Made by a program: the position numbers and the translations under genes
Notes under the pieces: model-generated
Databases searched by the model: none
What the model was told of the DNA's origin: nothing
The model's input: the letters and a program-made list of their open reading frames with translations, nothing else
Source of the DNA: Latrodectus hesperus
Taxonomy: Eukaryota > Arthropoda > Arachnida > Araneae > Theridiidae
NCBI GenBank assembly: GCA_037975125.1
Contig: CM075853.1
Coordinates: forward strand, 25,590,349 to 25,654,348
DNA: 64,000 nt
Reading direction: 5' to 3'
Shown: piece by piece, positions 23,767-37,886 of the stretch
Position numbering within the stretch: position 1 is the first letter of the stretch
How the letters are laid out: each line of letters starts with the position of its first letter

Positions 23767-25026
23767 CTTATCAAAAACACTGGGCATTTCCGAATAATAA
23801 ATGATGCTTTGATTACTCGATTTGGTTGCTAAAAATAATCAGCTTTTTCTTGGTTTAAATTATTTCAAGCGGTAAAATAGGTAAATTTTCGTCAGTAAGT
23901 ATATCCGCCCTAGCGCTGAGTGTGATTTTGATATCGCATAGTATGCAGGTTAACTACCTGAGACTGCATTTTAATATCCAAAGCATAAACTGCCTCAGCG
24001 GAACACTCTGAGAATGCCATGATTCTCGATTGCAACGGAAGAAAACTCCCAAGCACCCACTCTGCAGACAGAGAATCGGAGATCCAGCTCCTGAAGCTGA
24101 AAAGCGTCCTGAACCTTTCACTCTGGAGTGGATTGCGCTTTAACTAGGACATGTTGGGCCCAAGCACTGTTCATAATTAGCTATGCACACTATCATGGAG
24201 GTATAGGTCAGTTGTGCAGGACATATGAGATAAATTATCTGTAGTCATACTGCTTTGTATACAAAAGATCTTTTGTCTCTAAAAAATCTCCCTGTAAAAA
24301 ATTAAAAGCGCTGTCTGCCAACAAATTTCAGTTCGAATTTGAAATTTCATAGCATTAAATAACTCTAAAATTTTTATAGAAAAATTTCCGGTCATTAAAT
24401 TTTCGGGCACTTGAAATCCCTTAAGCAATTTTAATTCACTCATTTTTGAATAATGATTTTTATATGCAGGCATAAATATGTAATGGAATGTCATCACACA
24501 GGCGAAGATTAATTTTTTTTTAAGACAAAAATCATTTATTTTTACTTTTCAAAAATATAAAATAATATTCAGAAATGAAATTACTTTTTAATATTATATA
24601 ATATTTGATCTTTTTTTTCTTTTTGCAACTGTTAACACAGTTTGTTTAGGGCAATTTTAGGAAAGATAATTTTAAAGATCTTGATGTACTTTCTTTTCAA
24701 ACATGTTGCCGGCTTTTTTAATGAAATACGATGCATACTTTTCTTTGAAACATACCCTGCTTAAGATGATATCAATCATAATCATTATAATGATCTGGAA
24801 AAATAATTCCATGGAAAATTATCATGTTTTCCGTGAAAAAAATTTTATTCATTCCAAACTAAGTACTTTAATAGTTATGATTCATCATTTTACTTAACGA
24901 GGATCCCGCTTGTCCAAGTGGGCCATTCGATCTGAAAATTCCCCTTAAGCTACTATTTAAAAATCGGGATTTAAAAATGGAAGATACGAAGCTTAGTATG
25001 TGAAAGAAATTGTTCAGAAGACTCAC
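23767..25026. other. Gene 1 intron 1, donor-proximal part
   Basis: No exon is seen. A GC-richer patch at 23930-24170 includes a block of about 24 bp (24041-24064) shared with 28080-28103 and 53894-53917, so it is probably an old dispersed repeat. Confidence 0.4.
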
Positions 25027-25121
25027 CGGTCAGCAAAGGGTTCCGTCTGCGCCAGGGTGGTTGGGACCACCGCGAGGACGGCGGTCAGCTGCAGGCAGAG
25101 GAAGAACCACCCGCTAGCCAT
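25027..25121 (-). CDS. Gene 1, exon 1: start codon and signal peptide
   Basis: On the minus strand the ATG at 25121 opens MASGWFFLCLQLTAVLAVVP followed by TTLAQTEPFAD and the first two bases of an Arg codon, then a GTGAGT donor. Residues 4-20 form a hydrophobic core and TLA/Q is a plausible signal-peptidase site, so the product should be secreted or placed in the extracellular matrix. The exon is GC-rich against an AT-rich background, and its phase joins exon 2 exactly. This ATG is the first in the short leader. The first intron is about 13 kb. The encoded family is not recognised. Confidence 0.8.
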
Positions 25122-25350
25122 GCTCCAAAAGTGAAACTTCAGCAGAGTTGGACCTCGTTCTGGAGTGAAACTGAATATTCATGCAGCTGTTTTTATTGAA
25201 GATACGCCCCCTGCCACCGACAGCTCAGCCCCTTCGCCCCCACCCCTGAGATCGGATAAGATGACACTCAGTGGCAGCTCCAGAAGGGAGCATCCTGCAA
25301 TCGTGCAGTGCCAGGGGGAGTCTGCTCAGGTGAACGAATACTTTCAGGAG
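25122..25350 (-). promoter_or_regulatory. Putative 5' UTR and core promoter of gene 1
   Basis: Reading away from the ATG on the minus strand, TCAGTTTC matches the arthropod initiator, which would place the start near 25172 and give a leader of about 51 nt. A TATA-like AATAAAAA lies about 25 bp upstream of it, slightly closer than usual. A GC-rich block (25200-25340) with a GATAAG site follows further upstream. All of this is inferred from motif matches, without transcript data. Confidence 0.4.
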
Positions 25351-25931
25351 ACTCAAGTAATAGTCTCGCATTTGTATACATAACTGACACAATATTTAAC
25401 ATAAAAATAAATATGTATCAGATGTAAATATATTTATCTTTATACCTATGTAACATTTCTAAATATATATGTGCGACAATGAGAGCTGACTGTCACAAAA
25501 CTCTCAATTCCTACTCATCTGACAGAAAAGATTACTCAAAAATAACGCATTTCTCTTTGTGTTCTAATCTGAAAAATTATTAAATGTGCGCCTTTCACCC
25601 ACACAGACCTTTTGATCCGCCGGGGATCTCTTCTACCCTCGCATTGCAAAGCTCTGGAGAGTTTTCCGCTCTACTCATTATGATGTTAAAAAGAAGTCTG
25701 TGTTAGGCAACCAACACACACTTTTCGTGCGTAACACATTAACTCTTACTAAATGTGTAAAATAAACTAAGTTTAAAAATATATTTCATATATTTTTTTT
25801 GATCTATTAATTTCAGAATGTATTTTCAATGACAGTTGGAAATAAATATTATTTTATTTTCGTGTACTTTTTGTTTAATTTCTTCGAAATTATATTCATT
25901 TTAGATTACCGTGCATTTTTGAAGTCCAGAT

Positions 25932-26850
<919 letters not shown>

Positions 26851-26858
26851 GTTTAGAT

Positions 26859-28184
26859 TACCATGTTTCCCATGAGTAAAATGAGCTTCAGACAATTTAT
26901 ATCTCTTTAGAAAGAAAATTAATTTGTATGTTATTTATTTTTTATGTACAGGTTTTTATTAAACCTATATATAGAAATAAAAAAATGTTTTTTTTAACTA
27001 TTCATTATTTATTCATTTTTTCTACCATTTACTATTTTTACTTTCTTTTGATTTTAATTGTTTTTGTATTATAGGAATCTGTATTCTGAAATTGAATTCT
27101 TTGTGGGTTCTTAACTTTTCTTCCATAAATGCTAAATGCAACAGAAAGATTGTTTTTAGAGCGGGCCGTAATGAGCGTGAAAAATTTGTCACAAACTAGC
27201 TGCAAATACCTAATTTTTAATTTCCGTTTTCATTAATAAGATAAATTAACCCTCCACACAGAATGGTCATTGGAATTCGAAATTCGTTGAAAACGACAGA
27301 ATGAGTCAACTATACAAGAAGTGCTCGAATTTTCTATAAAACACATCGTTTTCACACAAAAAATAAAAGGAATAAAAAATTTTACGAGGTATATGGGTCT
27401 TTCAAAGTTTTTTTGGTAGTCAATTGAATTTACTTGAATTTTTCTTATTTATGATGTTGTGATTAACAATTCAAATATTTATAATGTGAAATACACAAAA
27501 ATAATTTATTTTTAAGATACTAAGGATATTTTTTGAGAAACCTTTAGAAAATTCTTAACATCAACCTGAAAATAAGCTAGAATATAACAAAGAGACAGTT
27601 TGAATCAAGGCTAACATTGGTTCAGAAATTAATGGAGATGTGTTTATTTTCATAGGAGTTTACATTAAGAATTCCTGTATAGAATTAGCACTCTTTACTT
27701 CAAAATTATTAATTCTTATTTCATAAAAATTTCTAATAAACATATAATCATTTGAAAAAAATAATATTTAATTAAAAAAAGATACATCTTTTACACCATA
27801 CATGACCCATAAGAGTTGTAGACCATTGTGATTACGAAAAAAATAATTTAAGAAAAATATTGTTTTCTTCCACATATTGACAACTGTTAAAAAAGAACAT
27901 TTTAAACTTCGGAAAATAATTTATTATACAAGCTAAATGAAGATACCATAGTGAACGTATATTTGTTATTGTTTTACTTAACGTCTACAAGATAAAAAAA
28001 TGGCTGATATCACATACATCACACGAACTGCTCTTCTCATGTACAGTAGGCAATATTCCCATGTCGGTGGGGGGAACCAGAAAACTCTCAAGCACTCACT
28101 CTGAGAGACGGGCAAGCGGAACGCACAACCTTCCTCTCCCTTTGATCAATAACGATTGAAGTTGCATATGAGGGCTTATTATAT
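26859..28184. other. Intergenic, AT-rich
   Basis: No gene is seen. The right end (28080-28103) contains the shared block also found at 24041 and 53894. Confidence 0.4.
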
Positions 28185-28496
28185 TCCTCACACAAGACTT
28201 CCAGGGCCGCGGTGACCTGGTTGGTGTCGTTCTCCTTAACGGAAAGCAGTGAGTTCGAATCCCAGATTAACCAAAGATCCGTCGTGTTCGCTATAGTTGG
28301 CTGGAGTACGTTTACTATGTTGTGGTCGCAATGTCCTCCAAGTGAAATGATACCTTTGGGGTAGTAGGGCAAATATTGGAGATTTTCTTCTTGGTCTCTG
28401 CTTCAAAATCACGAAGATTTCCCCCGGCCGCTTCTATCTGACTAGTACAGCCCAACTCAGGACTAGGTACAGGGAAGCATGCTGGTGCAACAACAA
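28185..28496 (+). repeat. tRNA-derived SINE, separate family
   Basis: The head reads GGCCGCGGTGACCTGGTTGG (A-box-like) and then GAGTTCGAATCCC (B-box). The tail is CAACAACAA. Imperfect flanks GGCTTATTATAT (28173-28184) and GGCTCAATATAT (28497-28508) agree at 10 of 12 positions and may be an aged target duplication. The body differs from family A. Confidence 0.6.
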
Positions 28497-31154
28497 GGCT
28501 CAATATATGACACTGCATAGCGGATAGTGTTAAGGATTAATGCATTGCTCAACTGCAAACTTTTAATGCCCTTAGGAGAAGATTCTTCATAGATATTAAG
28601 CAATTTATGGCACATCTAAGGAAAAACTCCTACAACTATCCCAAGTTGACAGGCAGGCATTGCGTAACAACAACAGCTATTTCCCATTGTACAAAAATGT
28701 TTCCATAACGATTCTTTTTTTACTCTGCGTTATTTATTACTTTTATGGAGTTCAACCCTCGTACAATCGAGGGGATTTATTTGCTTCGTATTGTGCCCAT
28801 TTGGCAGAGATGATTCAATATATCATGTTTTATTTCGTATAATTGACAGGGAAACAAGCATGTTGGGCTGGTCTTGTTTAATGAATTTTAAATTAAAGGA
28901 GATGTTGGACTTCAAAGTAGGATCTGAAATTAAAATCAGTTAATTTAATTCAATATAATTTATTTTTTAAATTTTTGATCTTTTTATTTACTTTAACGTA
29001 ATGTTTACATTTCTTCTTCTTATTCAGTTTTTGCAAAATCTGGGCAGAGATGATGTGTAAGAAAACGAGTCTTGTCAAGTGAGGATTCTTCTTTTGCAGG
29101 GTCTTCTGAGTCGCATGTTGGAAAATATGAAGAATTGTTCAACACCCAAATTTAACTTTCAGCGTACTTCGTCAAGGACTCTTTAGATCCCTCGACGAAG
29201 TACGCACTTTTTTGTCATTTTGGTCCCAAACATCACATTTGAAGTATTTACAAATGTCACTGATATTGGTTCATTTATTTCAGCGTGTCAGATGCTTCTA
29301 AACATTTTCCTTTTCCAAGTCACCTTTTAGAGTCTAACACTCGTTGGTTTATAAACGCTGAAGATAAATGAAGGAAGAAAAGCTTAAAAAAATCGCCAGT
29401 GCAAACGGATTCCACTGAAGACACTGATTTGCAAGCAGATTCTGCCGTCATCCATGTGAATTCACGTGACATATCACGTGAATTCCCCTCCTGCGTATAA
29501 CTGGAGTAAGCCTTCGATTCGGTTTCACACATCGATAGGTGAGCTGAGCTGATTGTGTGCATTTCAAATCCATTCTTTCCACAATTTCACGATGAATATC
29601 TTGATGCAAAATTTGATTTCGCGTTTTCCTGTTAAGGTGCACGGAGTGAAGTTTTGCCTCATGATGCCCACTTTCTAAGACTTTAAAAAATTACTCGATA
29701 TAAACCCAGCTAGATTATTTCTAAAATGAACTCGTCCAAATAGGATTGGGGAAAATTTTAATATAATTTTTTATTTAAAACTGGAATGAGCTCGTAGAGC
29801 TACAAAAAACCATTCATTGAGTTTCTTAACTAGGCCAAACAGGGAAAATAGACCATACCTGGAATAAAAAGTTTTTAATGAAATAAATAGAATGTCGAAC
29901 ATTACTCGAAAGAATGAAAGAATAAATTAAAATAAATACCTGGAATAAGTGTGGAGCAGCTAATCGTCCTCAAATAGACCATTAATTTAATTTTACGTGG
30001 GCTACTTTTCATGTTATAGGCACAACTTCATAATTTTATTTGCGATCACGTGGTAGTACTCAAAAAATGTTTTTCAAGTCTTAGTTTAGTTTTCTTCCAA
30101 GTTTCTTTTTACACTGTTTGCCTTTATTTGGGTCAGTAAGGCTCAAGCACCAAGTTTTGCATCGTCATAAGATTCCTTAAAACAGAGATCAGAGTGTGGA
30201 AAATAATGGACATTTCCCAATGATTTGTGTCCCAGTCAATTCTGTGTCTTTATTTTAATTGCAATCTGCTCAGTTGAGGTTGTGTTTTTTAAGTCAAAAT
30301 TCAAAACTTAAATGTGGTTGCTTCAGAAAACTTCCACCTTTCAATTTCCAAGTCCACTTTTCCGCTCCTTTTTTCTTCAAGCGAGCTTCATCATGAAATT
30401 GACATTGATGCATAATTTGAAATATTTTTTTCAGTTACATATAAATGCAATTTTTTATAGTAACAGTAGTACAAAAATATATTGATCGATTTAATATTGG
30501 AGACAAGTGGACATTTTATATAATGTGCTTCCTTTTTAAAAAAACAAGATTCAATTTTCAGAAACTCACCATTCGCTGCGATCGATATCCGGCTTCCCTA
30601 AAGCACCAGAGAGGAAATTTTTTATTAATAGGGTTATAATATGCAGAAAAATCTATGCACACTATTAAGCGTAATTCATTTTCTTATCTACAAGATTAAC
30701 GTTCTCGAGAAAATAAGGTTATGGTGCAATTTCCAGAAGTATACATTCTGCTCTAACTGAATGTTTTCCAAAGGAGTTCAGTGACATATCAATGCGATAT
30801 CGATATGTCTGTGAATTCACTGTCAATTGATTCCGTACTTCGCGTACCAATGAGGGTTTTGAGCTAGAACTCAAGTGTTGGTTGATAGCGTGTGGGCTAA
30901 GTTGCTGCTTTTATTACGTTCCCCATCACAAAAGGAGTCAGAAGCTTCGAAGTGCTCCGTCCACCGGCGTAAATCGAGCGTACTTATGGTAGTGGGGTCA
31001 TCTAAAAATCGGCTACTATCGTACATTCTCGATTTTTACTCATGATTCACTTAATAGTAATTCTATCCGACTTAAATTATAATTTGGAATCTTAACCAAA
31101 AGGTACATTTAGTGTTCAACTATAGATTTATTTAGCCTAGATATTGTATAAAGT
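28497..31154. other. Intergenic, with two short perfect inverted repeats
   Basis: No gene is seen. GCGTACTTCGTC at 29162-29173 is repeated in inverted form at 29194-29205 and followed by a T run. GAATTCACGTG at 29458-29468 is inverted at 29475-29485 with a 6-nt spacer. Neither has a recognised role. Confidence 0.5.
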
Positions 31155-31433
31155 GCCGCCCACCCTGTCTAGTGGTCAGAGTCCCTGACTACGGATAGGG
31201 AAGTCTTGGGTTCGAATCCCGGTTCGGGCATGGATGTACTTTCTCTCTCTATCTATCCTGTCTTTGTCCTTTCCTTGTATGAATGTGGAGTGAACGGTTG
31301 CCTACCCTATAAACAGGTCCCTATGGTATGTGTGTACTGAGGAAGTCGGACTCCACACCAAAATAGGGTTCGGTTGAAAAAGTGGAGCAGCGCACCCCAT
31401 ATTGCCAACCTACTGCCACACGACAACAACAAC
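31155..31433 (+). repeat. tRNA-derived SINE, family A, copy 4
   Basis: A-box region TCTAGTGGTCAGAG, B-box GGTTCGAATCCC and (CAA)n tail. A perfect 12-bp target duplication, ATTGTATAAAGT, flanks it at 31143-31154 and 31434-31445. Confidence 0.93.
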
Positions 31434-31445
31434 ATTGTATAAAGT

Positions 31446-33720
31446 AAGTAAATTTTATTTGGCCTAGACATTATATAAGTAAATAAATAAATTTTCTATG
31501 ATGTTTCAAAATGTATGTATTTTCTACCGCGTCTTATGAATTCAAAGTGCATTACAATTTATATGGTGACATTTTTATTAAAACATTTCAATGCATTTCG
31601 TTGTCCATGAGTTGATGCGTTTTTAAAATTGTTTTATTCCGAACTTCTAAAAAATGAGACTACCACCAACGCTGCTAAGAAAATGAGTTAAAAATATCCA
31701 CTTGTTTCTTAATGTTAACACTTTTTTTATAGTATTTGTGTTGACTTCATTACGAAAGCGACTAAATTCATCTCGTACTAAAATTTCTTTGCTAAAGAAA
31801 CATTTACTATTGTTTTACTTACTAACAAACGTAAGTTAGGGTCGAAAATTGAGTTCTATTTTATAGGGTTTACAAAACCGAAAAAAATGCTGGAATTCCT
31901 AAAATGCTGGTGAAAAGTTAAACTTTCTGAGGCTTGTTTCGTTGTTGTTAATCATACTTTAATATTTATTGATTGCAAAATCAAAATTCGAAATTTGTTT
32001 TACGAATCATGGTAAAATGTCAGTTACTAATTAAGTTTTATTTAAGTTTTCTGTAGAAATATAATAAAAGAATGTTTAATTTGATTTAATTTACTATATC
32101 TGTGACCATCTAATTTAATAAGAATCTCAGTACAACAATCATTAAAATATGTAAGATTAAAAAAACGAAAATATACAAAATATGAGCGTCTTTCCGTTAA
32201 AAGAAAAATAAATAAATTATTTTAAAGTTATAAAATTTGTTGCCTATACAAAATCTTTACCAACAATTACATAAACTATTTAAAGAAAAACTTTTGGATT
32301 ATGAGAATGCATCCCTAGAAACGATTAAATATTGATCTACTTCAAGGTGTGAATGTGTCTCGTAAGATTTTTAATTTATTAAAACCAACTCTAGAGCAGA
32401 AATATGTTTATTAACATTTTTCACTTCATCTTTCAAAAAAAGAAGGCATGTCGTCAACACGGCCTCTGAAGGATGGTGAAATGAAATCATTCCAATCTCA
32501 CCAAGTGATCAGCACGGTACCGTCTTGTCGACAAATCTTAAGCAAAATTTGTTATGAATGTTACAATATACAAAGCTAGTTCAAATAGAAAATACAAATA
32601 ACAGTACAATTCTAAACGGATTTGAAAATTAAAAAATGAAAAATTTACAAGTTGCGATCGATAAAGAGTAATGTACAAAACAAATGACATGGTTCCATAT
32701 TAATTTATAAGGAGTAATGAGTTGTGTAATTAAATCAAACAGATAAGATAATGACAGACAAAACATTACATAATAAATACAATTCCTTAATGTTTATAAT
32801 TCTTGAGTTTGCGTGTGGAATTATAAGAATTCATTATTTTTCAACTGAACCCATGCAAACCATTTATTTAAAGGAAATAAATGAGCAAATATAGTCAATG
32901 CCTGTAATTGACTTCAAATGCTCACTGGAGTCATTTAACAATTGTCATGCTTAAAAAGTCGATAAAAAAATTTGACAAATTATTCTGTTTCAAAAAATAC
33001 AAAGTATATTGAAATATGTAAAATGAAACGCATAAATTGTCATTTCTTAAAGAAAATTTTAAGTAAAATGATTTGAATGACAGGTAAAAATATAGGTAAA
33101 AAACGTAATCAAATGTTGCAAATAGTTTCAAAGGGAAATTAAAATATTAAGCTCTTCTTAATTTATGTGCCTCGTACATTTTTCACTAATTTAAAATTAT
33201 TTTTTCCTTACAAAAATTTTTAGAAAATCAATTTTTCGCATGGCAACACTACAAAATATTTACATTACACAGTGAAGATGTATATTTTCATTGCTCCAAA
33301 TAATCTATACTATTTTTTAGAATTAAAATGAATTTCATCAAATAGGTTGAATTAAGCAGAGTGACTCTTGTGAACAAAACACTTAATCTGTTGTTAATAA
33401 TTTATTAATTGTTTCTATGATTTAAAAAAGAAAAAAAGAACTGAAACCGTTTTTTTTTGTTTTTTTTTTTTTGCACTAACAAAACAGCTGAGCTATTGTG
33501 CTGCAGTTTCCTGCGCATATTTCTTTTTATTTTGCCAAAAATGCATTTCATCCAAATCACCGCAACTTCTCTCTTCAAAATATAATTTTAAATGTCTTCA
33601 AAAAATCCGCACGAATACAGAAAATTCATTTATTTGGGAAATTTACAGTTGCCTTTTTTTATTATTATTAAATGCTCATTTCCCCATTGAACTGTTTCCC
33701 TTATCTTACAAACTCTTTGG
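31446..33720. other. Intergenic, AT-rich, no feature seen
   Basis: Highly AT-rich. ORFs are low-complexity translations. A T-rich run lies near 33450-33472. Confidence 0.4.
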
Positions 33721-33972
33721 GCACAGATGCCGTATAATCCATGATTCCAAATTCTGAATTTTTTTGACGATGAAGAAATGTTGCCAAGATGACGTATCGT
33801 GACGTGCGCGATGACGTAAATACTAGCGTTAAAAAATAGAATTTTCCGCATAATTCTTATAGGTCTCCATATGTATGACGTAACAAAAACAAGGTTGGCA
33901 GATACATAAGAAAATCTGCCAAAAAATCGCCAATCTCAGAATTTGGCGCATGGATTATAAGGCACCTGTGCC
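33721..33972. repeat. MITE M1, copy 2, with 9-bp target duplication
   Basis: Same orientation and nearly the same sequence as 9732-9985. Ends GCACAGATGCCGTATAATCC and its inverted partner GGATTATAAGGCACCTGTGC pair over most of their length. ACTCTTTGG flanks it exactly at 33712-33720 and 33973-33981. Confidence 0.88.
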
Positions 33973-34533
33973 ACTCTTTGGAATGAAGTTTCGCTATAAA
34001 TTGTGTGTTTGTATTTCTACGTAAAAGCGAAGATTGCAATTCATTTATAATTCACAAGTCAATTTTTGATGTTAAAAATTTATTTGAATAGCTTTACTAT
34101 GTGTCACGAAAGATATTTGTACGATATAACCCGCGTTTTATTTTATTTCATTATAGGGTGCTTTAATATATAACTTAAATCAACTAAATAGTTCAGTAAA
34201 TACAAAAGAAATTTAGATGTTTGCTTCCTTAAAGGCGAGAGGAATAAAAGAGGCAGAAATGATAGTTTGCTCATTGAGAATCGCGGAAGACGCGAATGAA
34301 TTTCCGGAATTATTTTCTGCGAAAAAATGTGTATCTGTCTATTTTATGACACTTATCAGCAATGCATTCGCAAGAATCTCGAAGAATCGATTCCAGAAAT
34401 GTGTTGTGATGAGATCCTATCAGAAAGATGGATGTGAGACTTTTCGCGAACAGACTCGTCAAATCCCTTAGCAAACAATAGTAAGACTTTAAAGATATTT
34501 CTTTTTATTTTTGCATTAATACTTTAATTTGCA

Positions 34534-34640
34534 GCCGACCTATTGCGGAGAGGTAAGCATCCCTAACTTCGAAGCAGCAGGTCCCGAGTTCGAATCCTGG
34601 TTCAGGCATACATGTTCTTTCTCTCTCTTTGTCTTTTTCT
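34534..34640 (+). repeat. Partial tRNA-derived SINE, family A-like head
   Basis: Contains B-box GAGTTCGAATCCTGG followed by TTCAGGCATACATG and a TTTCTCTCTCTTTGTC stretch, as in family A, then diverges. No CAA tail or target duplication was found, so the right limit is uncertain. Confidence 0.6.
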
Positions 34641-36430
34641 ATCCTTCCACTTCCAGGGTGAAGATGGTTCACCTGTTTCGTAACCCCACTGCTTGAAATG
34701 CCATCGCCCATTATATAGCGCTGAATAGGAATATCCTAAGAGCATTAGAATAAAATCTTTAAGTTCAATCCCCGCGTCCGAAGTGCTAACGTGGGAAGAG
34801 AAAGAGATAAAATGAGGAAGCAAAGTAGATGATGCGGCTGATCACTAAAGAAATAATTGATCTTATGCAATACGATTTGTCTCTATTGAAAGGAAAAACC
34901 TCAGTGTGAGAGACTGTGATAAATAGAACTAATATATAACACATATTGAAATATATACATAAAACACATAGTAATTTCAGTATAATAATATACATATAGT
35001 GCAATATATCCTATGTAATACTTTCAGAGTATAAGAGTATTTTTATAATCTTGGAGAGTTTTTGGAGTGCCATTAACCACAGCATTCCAACCCATACACA
35101 CAAATAATTACTACAGTAATAATAAATATTCCATTTTGACAAGCTATTTCATAGGACAGAATACGTTTTTTCTTGCCCCTCCTTTCGTCAACAGTAGATT
35201 CAAAATTGCTGCCATGTTTATAAAAAAAATGCAACGAAAATCATGCAAATAAATGCTTAAATGCATTGAAAAATGTTTGCATTACCCCAGTTCTCATCAA
35301 AATAGGCCAAAATGCATGATGAATAATACTGACAACTTATGCTGATATAAAAAGAATAGTATTTATGTTGCGCATTTGTTTGTTTTTTTAAGCATTTCTC
35401 GTCACTTTAGTAATTTTTTGAATGATGTACATTCTACAATTTCACAAATTCGTTAAAACATATAAATGTATTAACAAATAGATCTGAATGATTTAATTTT
35501 AATGAGTGTAGATGAGATCAGTTATTTCCGTACTCAGTGAAACTGACCGTTGTGTGGAATGAGAATAGATTTTAATGCGCTCACACACACAAAATGGCTG
35601 ATGTTTCTTTCAAATTATATTTTCAACCCAGTGTTGAACGCTAAATATAGAAGCTACGGAATTATTTAAACCAACATCCACTGTCAACATATATCTAAGA
35701 TAAAAAGATAAAAACTAAACCCATACTTTTGATTGAGAAACTGAAGCAAGTTTTTCAACGGTCATGCAAGATTCTTAATTTATTGCTTATTTTCATGTTA
35801 CAGCACAATAAATAAAAGATCTGTCAGTACAACTGCGCAAAGCAGCAGGCCTACATCATTAGCCATTATTTAGTAATGTGCAAATCAGTTCAAATTGTTT
35901 GACATAAAGTTTCCAATAGAGAATAAAGTATCATTTGTTTTGGATGGTCTGGACAAAGATTTTTGTTGACATCGAAGAGTGGAAGACAGTGGTTTGGAAG
36001 ACGCTCAGAATTCTGTCAGCTGCCTTTGTTTGTCTCTGGCGAATCACAAGGGATGGCCGCAGGAAGATGAACGATGAGGCGAAAAAAATGCAATTTTGAA
36101 GTCAGCCAAGACTTAAAATCAGTTTGTAGAACTATTCCACGCCAACTGTTTCACGAGATCTAAAACAAAACCGCAACACCATAAGATTTAAAACAATAAA
36201 ATGCACACACAATTTGTATAAATGCAAATATAATATACTATAAGAAAATACAAATTAATATGGAATAAAAGTTTTGTGTTTAATCGTATCTAATTAATTA
36301 TGAATTATGAGACAAAAGCGATTCATTTCGGAAATTAAAAGTCACAGAAGACAATAATTGAAAATATCGAGCTGATCAAGAGAATTTGTAAATGTTAAAA
36401 TACTAATAAAATACAATTCTTTATCTATAG
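34641..36430. other. Intergenic, no clear gene
   Basis: A second B-box-like sequence on the minus strand lies near 34765. A GC-richer patch at 35940-36100 is unassigned. No coding signature is seen. Confidence 0.35.
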
Positions 36431-37886
36431 CAAGGGGGCAAACTCTTTGATGGTCCGAGCCATTTTTCAAAATTTTAAATTTTTCGCGAGTCGCACTTAA
36501 ATACATATTTAAAAGATATGCATAAAAGGTTTTAAAAACACTTTTTTACAGAAATTATTTTTATTGAAAACATAATTAAAAGTACAAAAAATGGGCATTG
36601 ATTTTAAATATGAAAAATTAAACACATTTATGTTACTTCTCTTGATAATTCTCTAAAATTTGATGAGTAAATGGTTACATCATTTCTCCATAATTCTTTG
36701 AGATAAGTGTTTGGATTTTATGAATTTTAAAGTGGAATAAAATGATTCCGTACGTAGTTCCGAATATTGAAATAATTCGACAAGCATCCTTTTCTAATGC
36801 AGGATACTTCAATTCTGGTACAAATTTCCAAAATTCAGTAATCGGCATTGAATTATATTTTAACTGTAGAGCTTGATCTCTCTCTTCTTGCATCTCTATT
36901 AATTCTAACACTCCAGATGCTTCTTGGGTCAAAATTATATTCGAAATGAAAAACTCGCTTTGAATTGTGTTTATTTCAAAAGGATTCAGAAAAGAATTAG
37001 AGAAGAATTAAAATATTTCGAATCTTGAAATCTCTATTTTGGAATTCCCTCAATATTTCTTCTAGTTCTTTATATACTCGTTGAATTTTTCTTATTTAAT
37101 ATTGGAAAAAAAATTTAATTCAAGGAAAATGACAAATTTTTTTTATTTTTAAAGCACTTTTGAAAAAGTTGTAATTTAGTTTGAAAACTAATTATACACT
37201 GTGTGTGTATGAGAGAGAGAGAGAGGTCAGACATTTTATTTACTCTGAAATTGTAAATTCAGTATTGGCAAATATTCCATGTCATCACAGTCCAAAACAT
37301 TACGTCTTGTAATCATTCATCCTCGTTTTTATTCTGAATAAGTTATATTCCTTTTTCTTTTAGAAATGCAGTTATATCGGATTCAAACAAATCCACAAAT
37401 CAATTTAATACTTTCTAGCTAGATAACCATCTGACAATGCAAAAGAAATTAATGTCATATGGAAGTTCTTCTTCCTTTCATTCTTCAAGGATTCATATGA
37501 CGAAGAAGATCTGTGAAAAATGCAAAGTCCGAAAGACACACACATTCCGTATCTTCTAACTTTTCGAACTCCGCAGAACTTTGTTTCTCGTTGAAGAACG
37601 ACACAATGTCGTCTTTGAGCTGCCAAACTCGCTCGAAAACACATCTTCCACTAAGCCACCTTGCTTTCGTGTAATCAGAGTGTTCAGATTGCACGAACTT
37701 GAACAAAAATAGAGAATGTAAAAGATCATCTCAGTCTTTCGAAAAAATACTATTTAAACAAATTAGAAAAGGAGATGGGTATACAATATATCATTATTCC
37801 TTTTAATTAACGTCGGACCTATAAATTAAAATTCTATCCTCGGGACGCATAAAAACTTCCGGCGGGCCGTAGTTTGCCCATCCCTG
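36431..37886 (-). mobile_element. hAT transposon with decayed transposase
   Basis: The left end reads CAAGGGGGCAAACTCTTTGA and the right end, inwards on the minus strand, CAGGGATGGGCAAACTACGG then CCCGCC. These are the CAGGGGTGGGCAAACT-type ends of hAT/Charlie elements. The 8-bp flanks (ATCTATAG and TTCCAGAG) match at only five positions, so the duplication is eroded or not real. At 1.46 kb it is internally deleted. Another hAT-like end, read inwards as CAGTGGTGGCCAACCTG, lies at about 38221, so elements may be nested. Confidence 0.7.
36675..37706 (-). pseudogene. hAT-type transposase relic (ZBED5/GTF2IRD2-like)
   Basis: Minus-strand 37706-37485 encodes DYTKARWLSGRCVFERVWQL, then a CLSDFAFFTDLLRHMN block. 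Minus-strand 36932-36675 encodes MQEERDQALQLKY, then FWKFVPELKYPALEKDACRI and ISIFGTTYG. In order, these match the RWLS, L.DLAFL.D.T.HLN and C-terminal dimerisation blocks of hAT transposases related to the domesticated ZBED5 and GTF2IRD2 proteins. The part between the two blocks is degraded and in other frames. The CESLFS motif usual after the GSTY block has decayed. It is not a host gene. Confidence 0.75.

Noticed and set aside
34217..34471. 84-codon plus-strand ORF
   Set aside because: Balanced composition but no motif, no neighbours of a gene and no splice signals.
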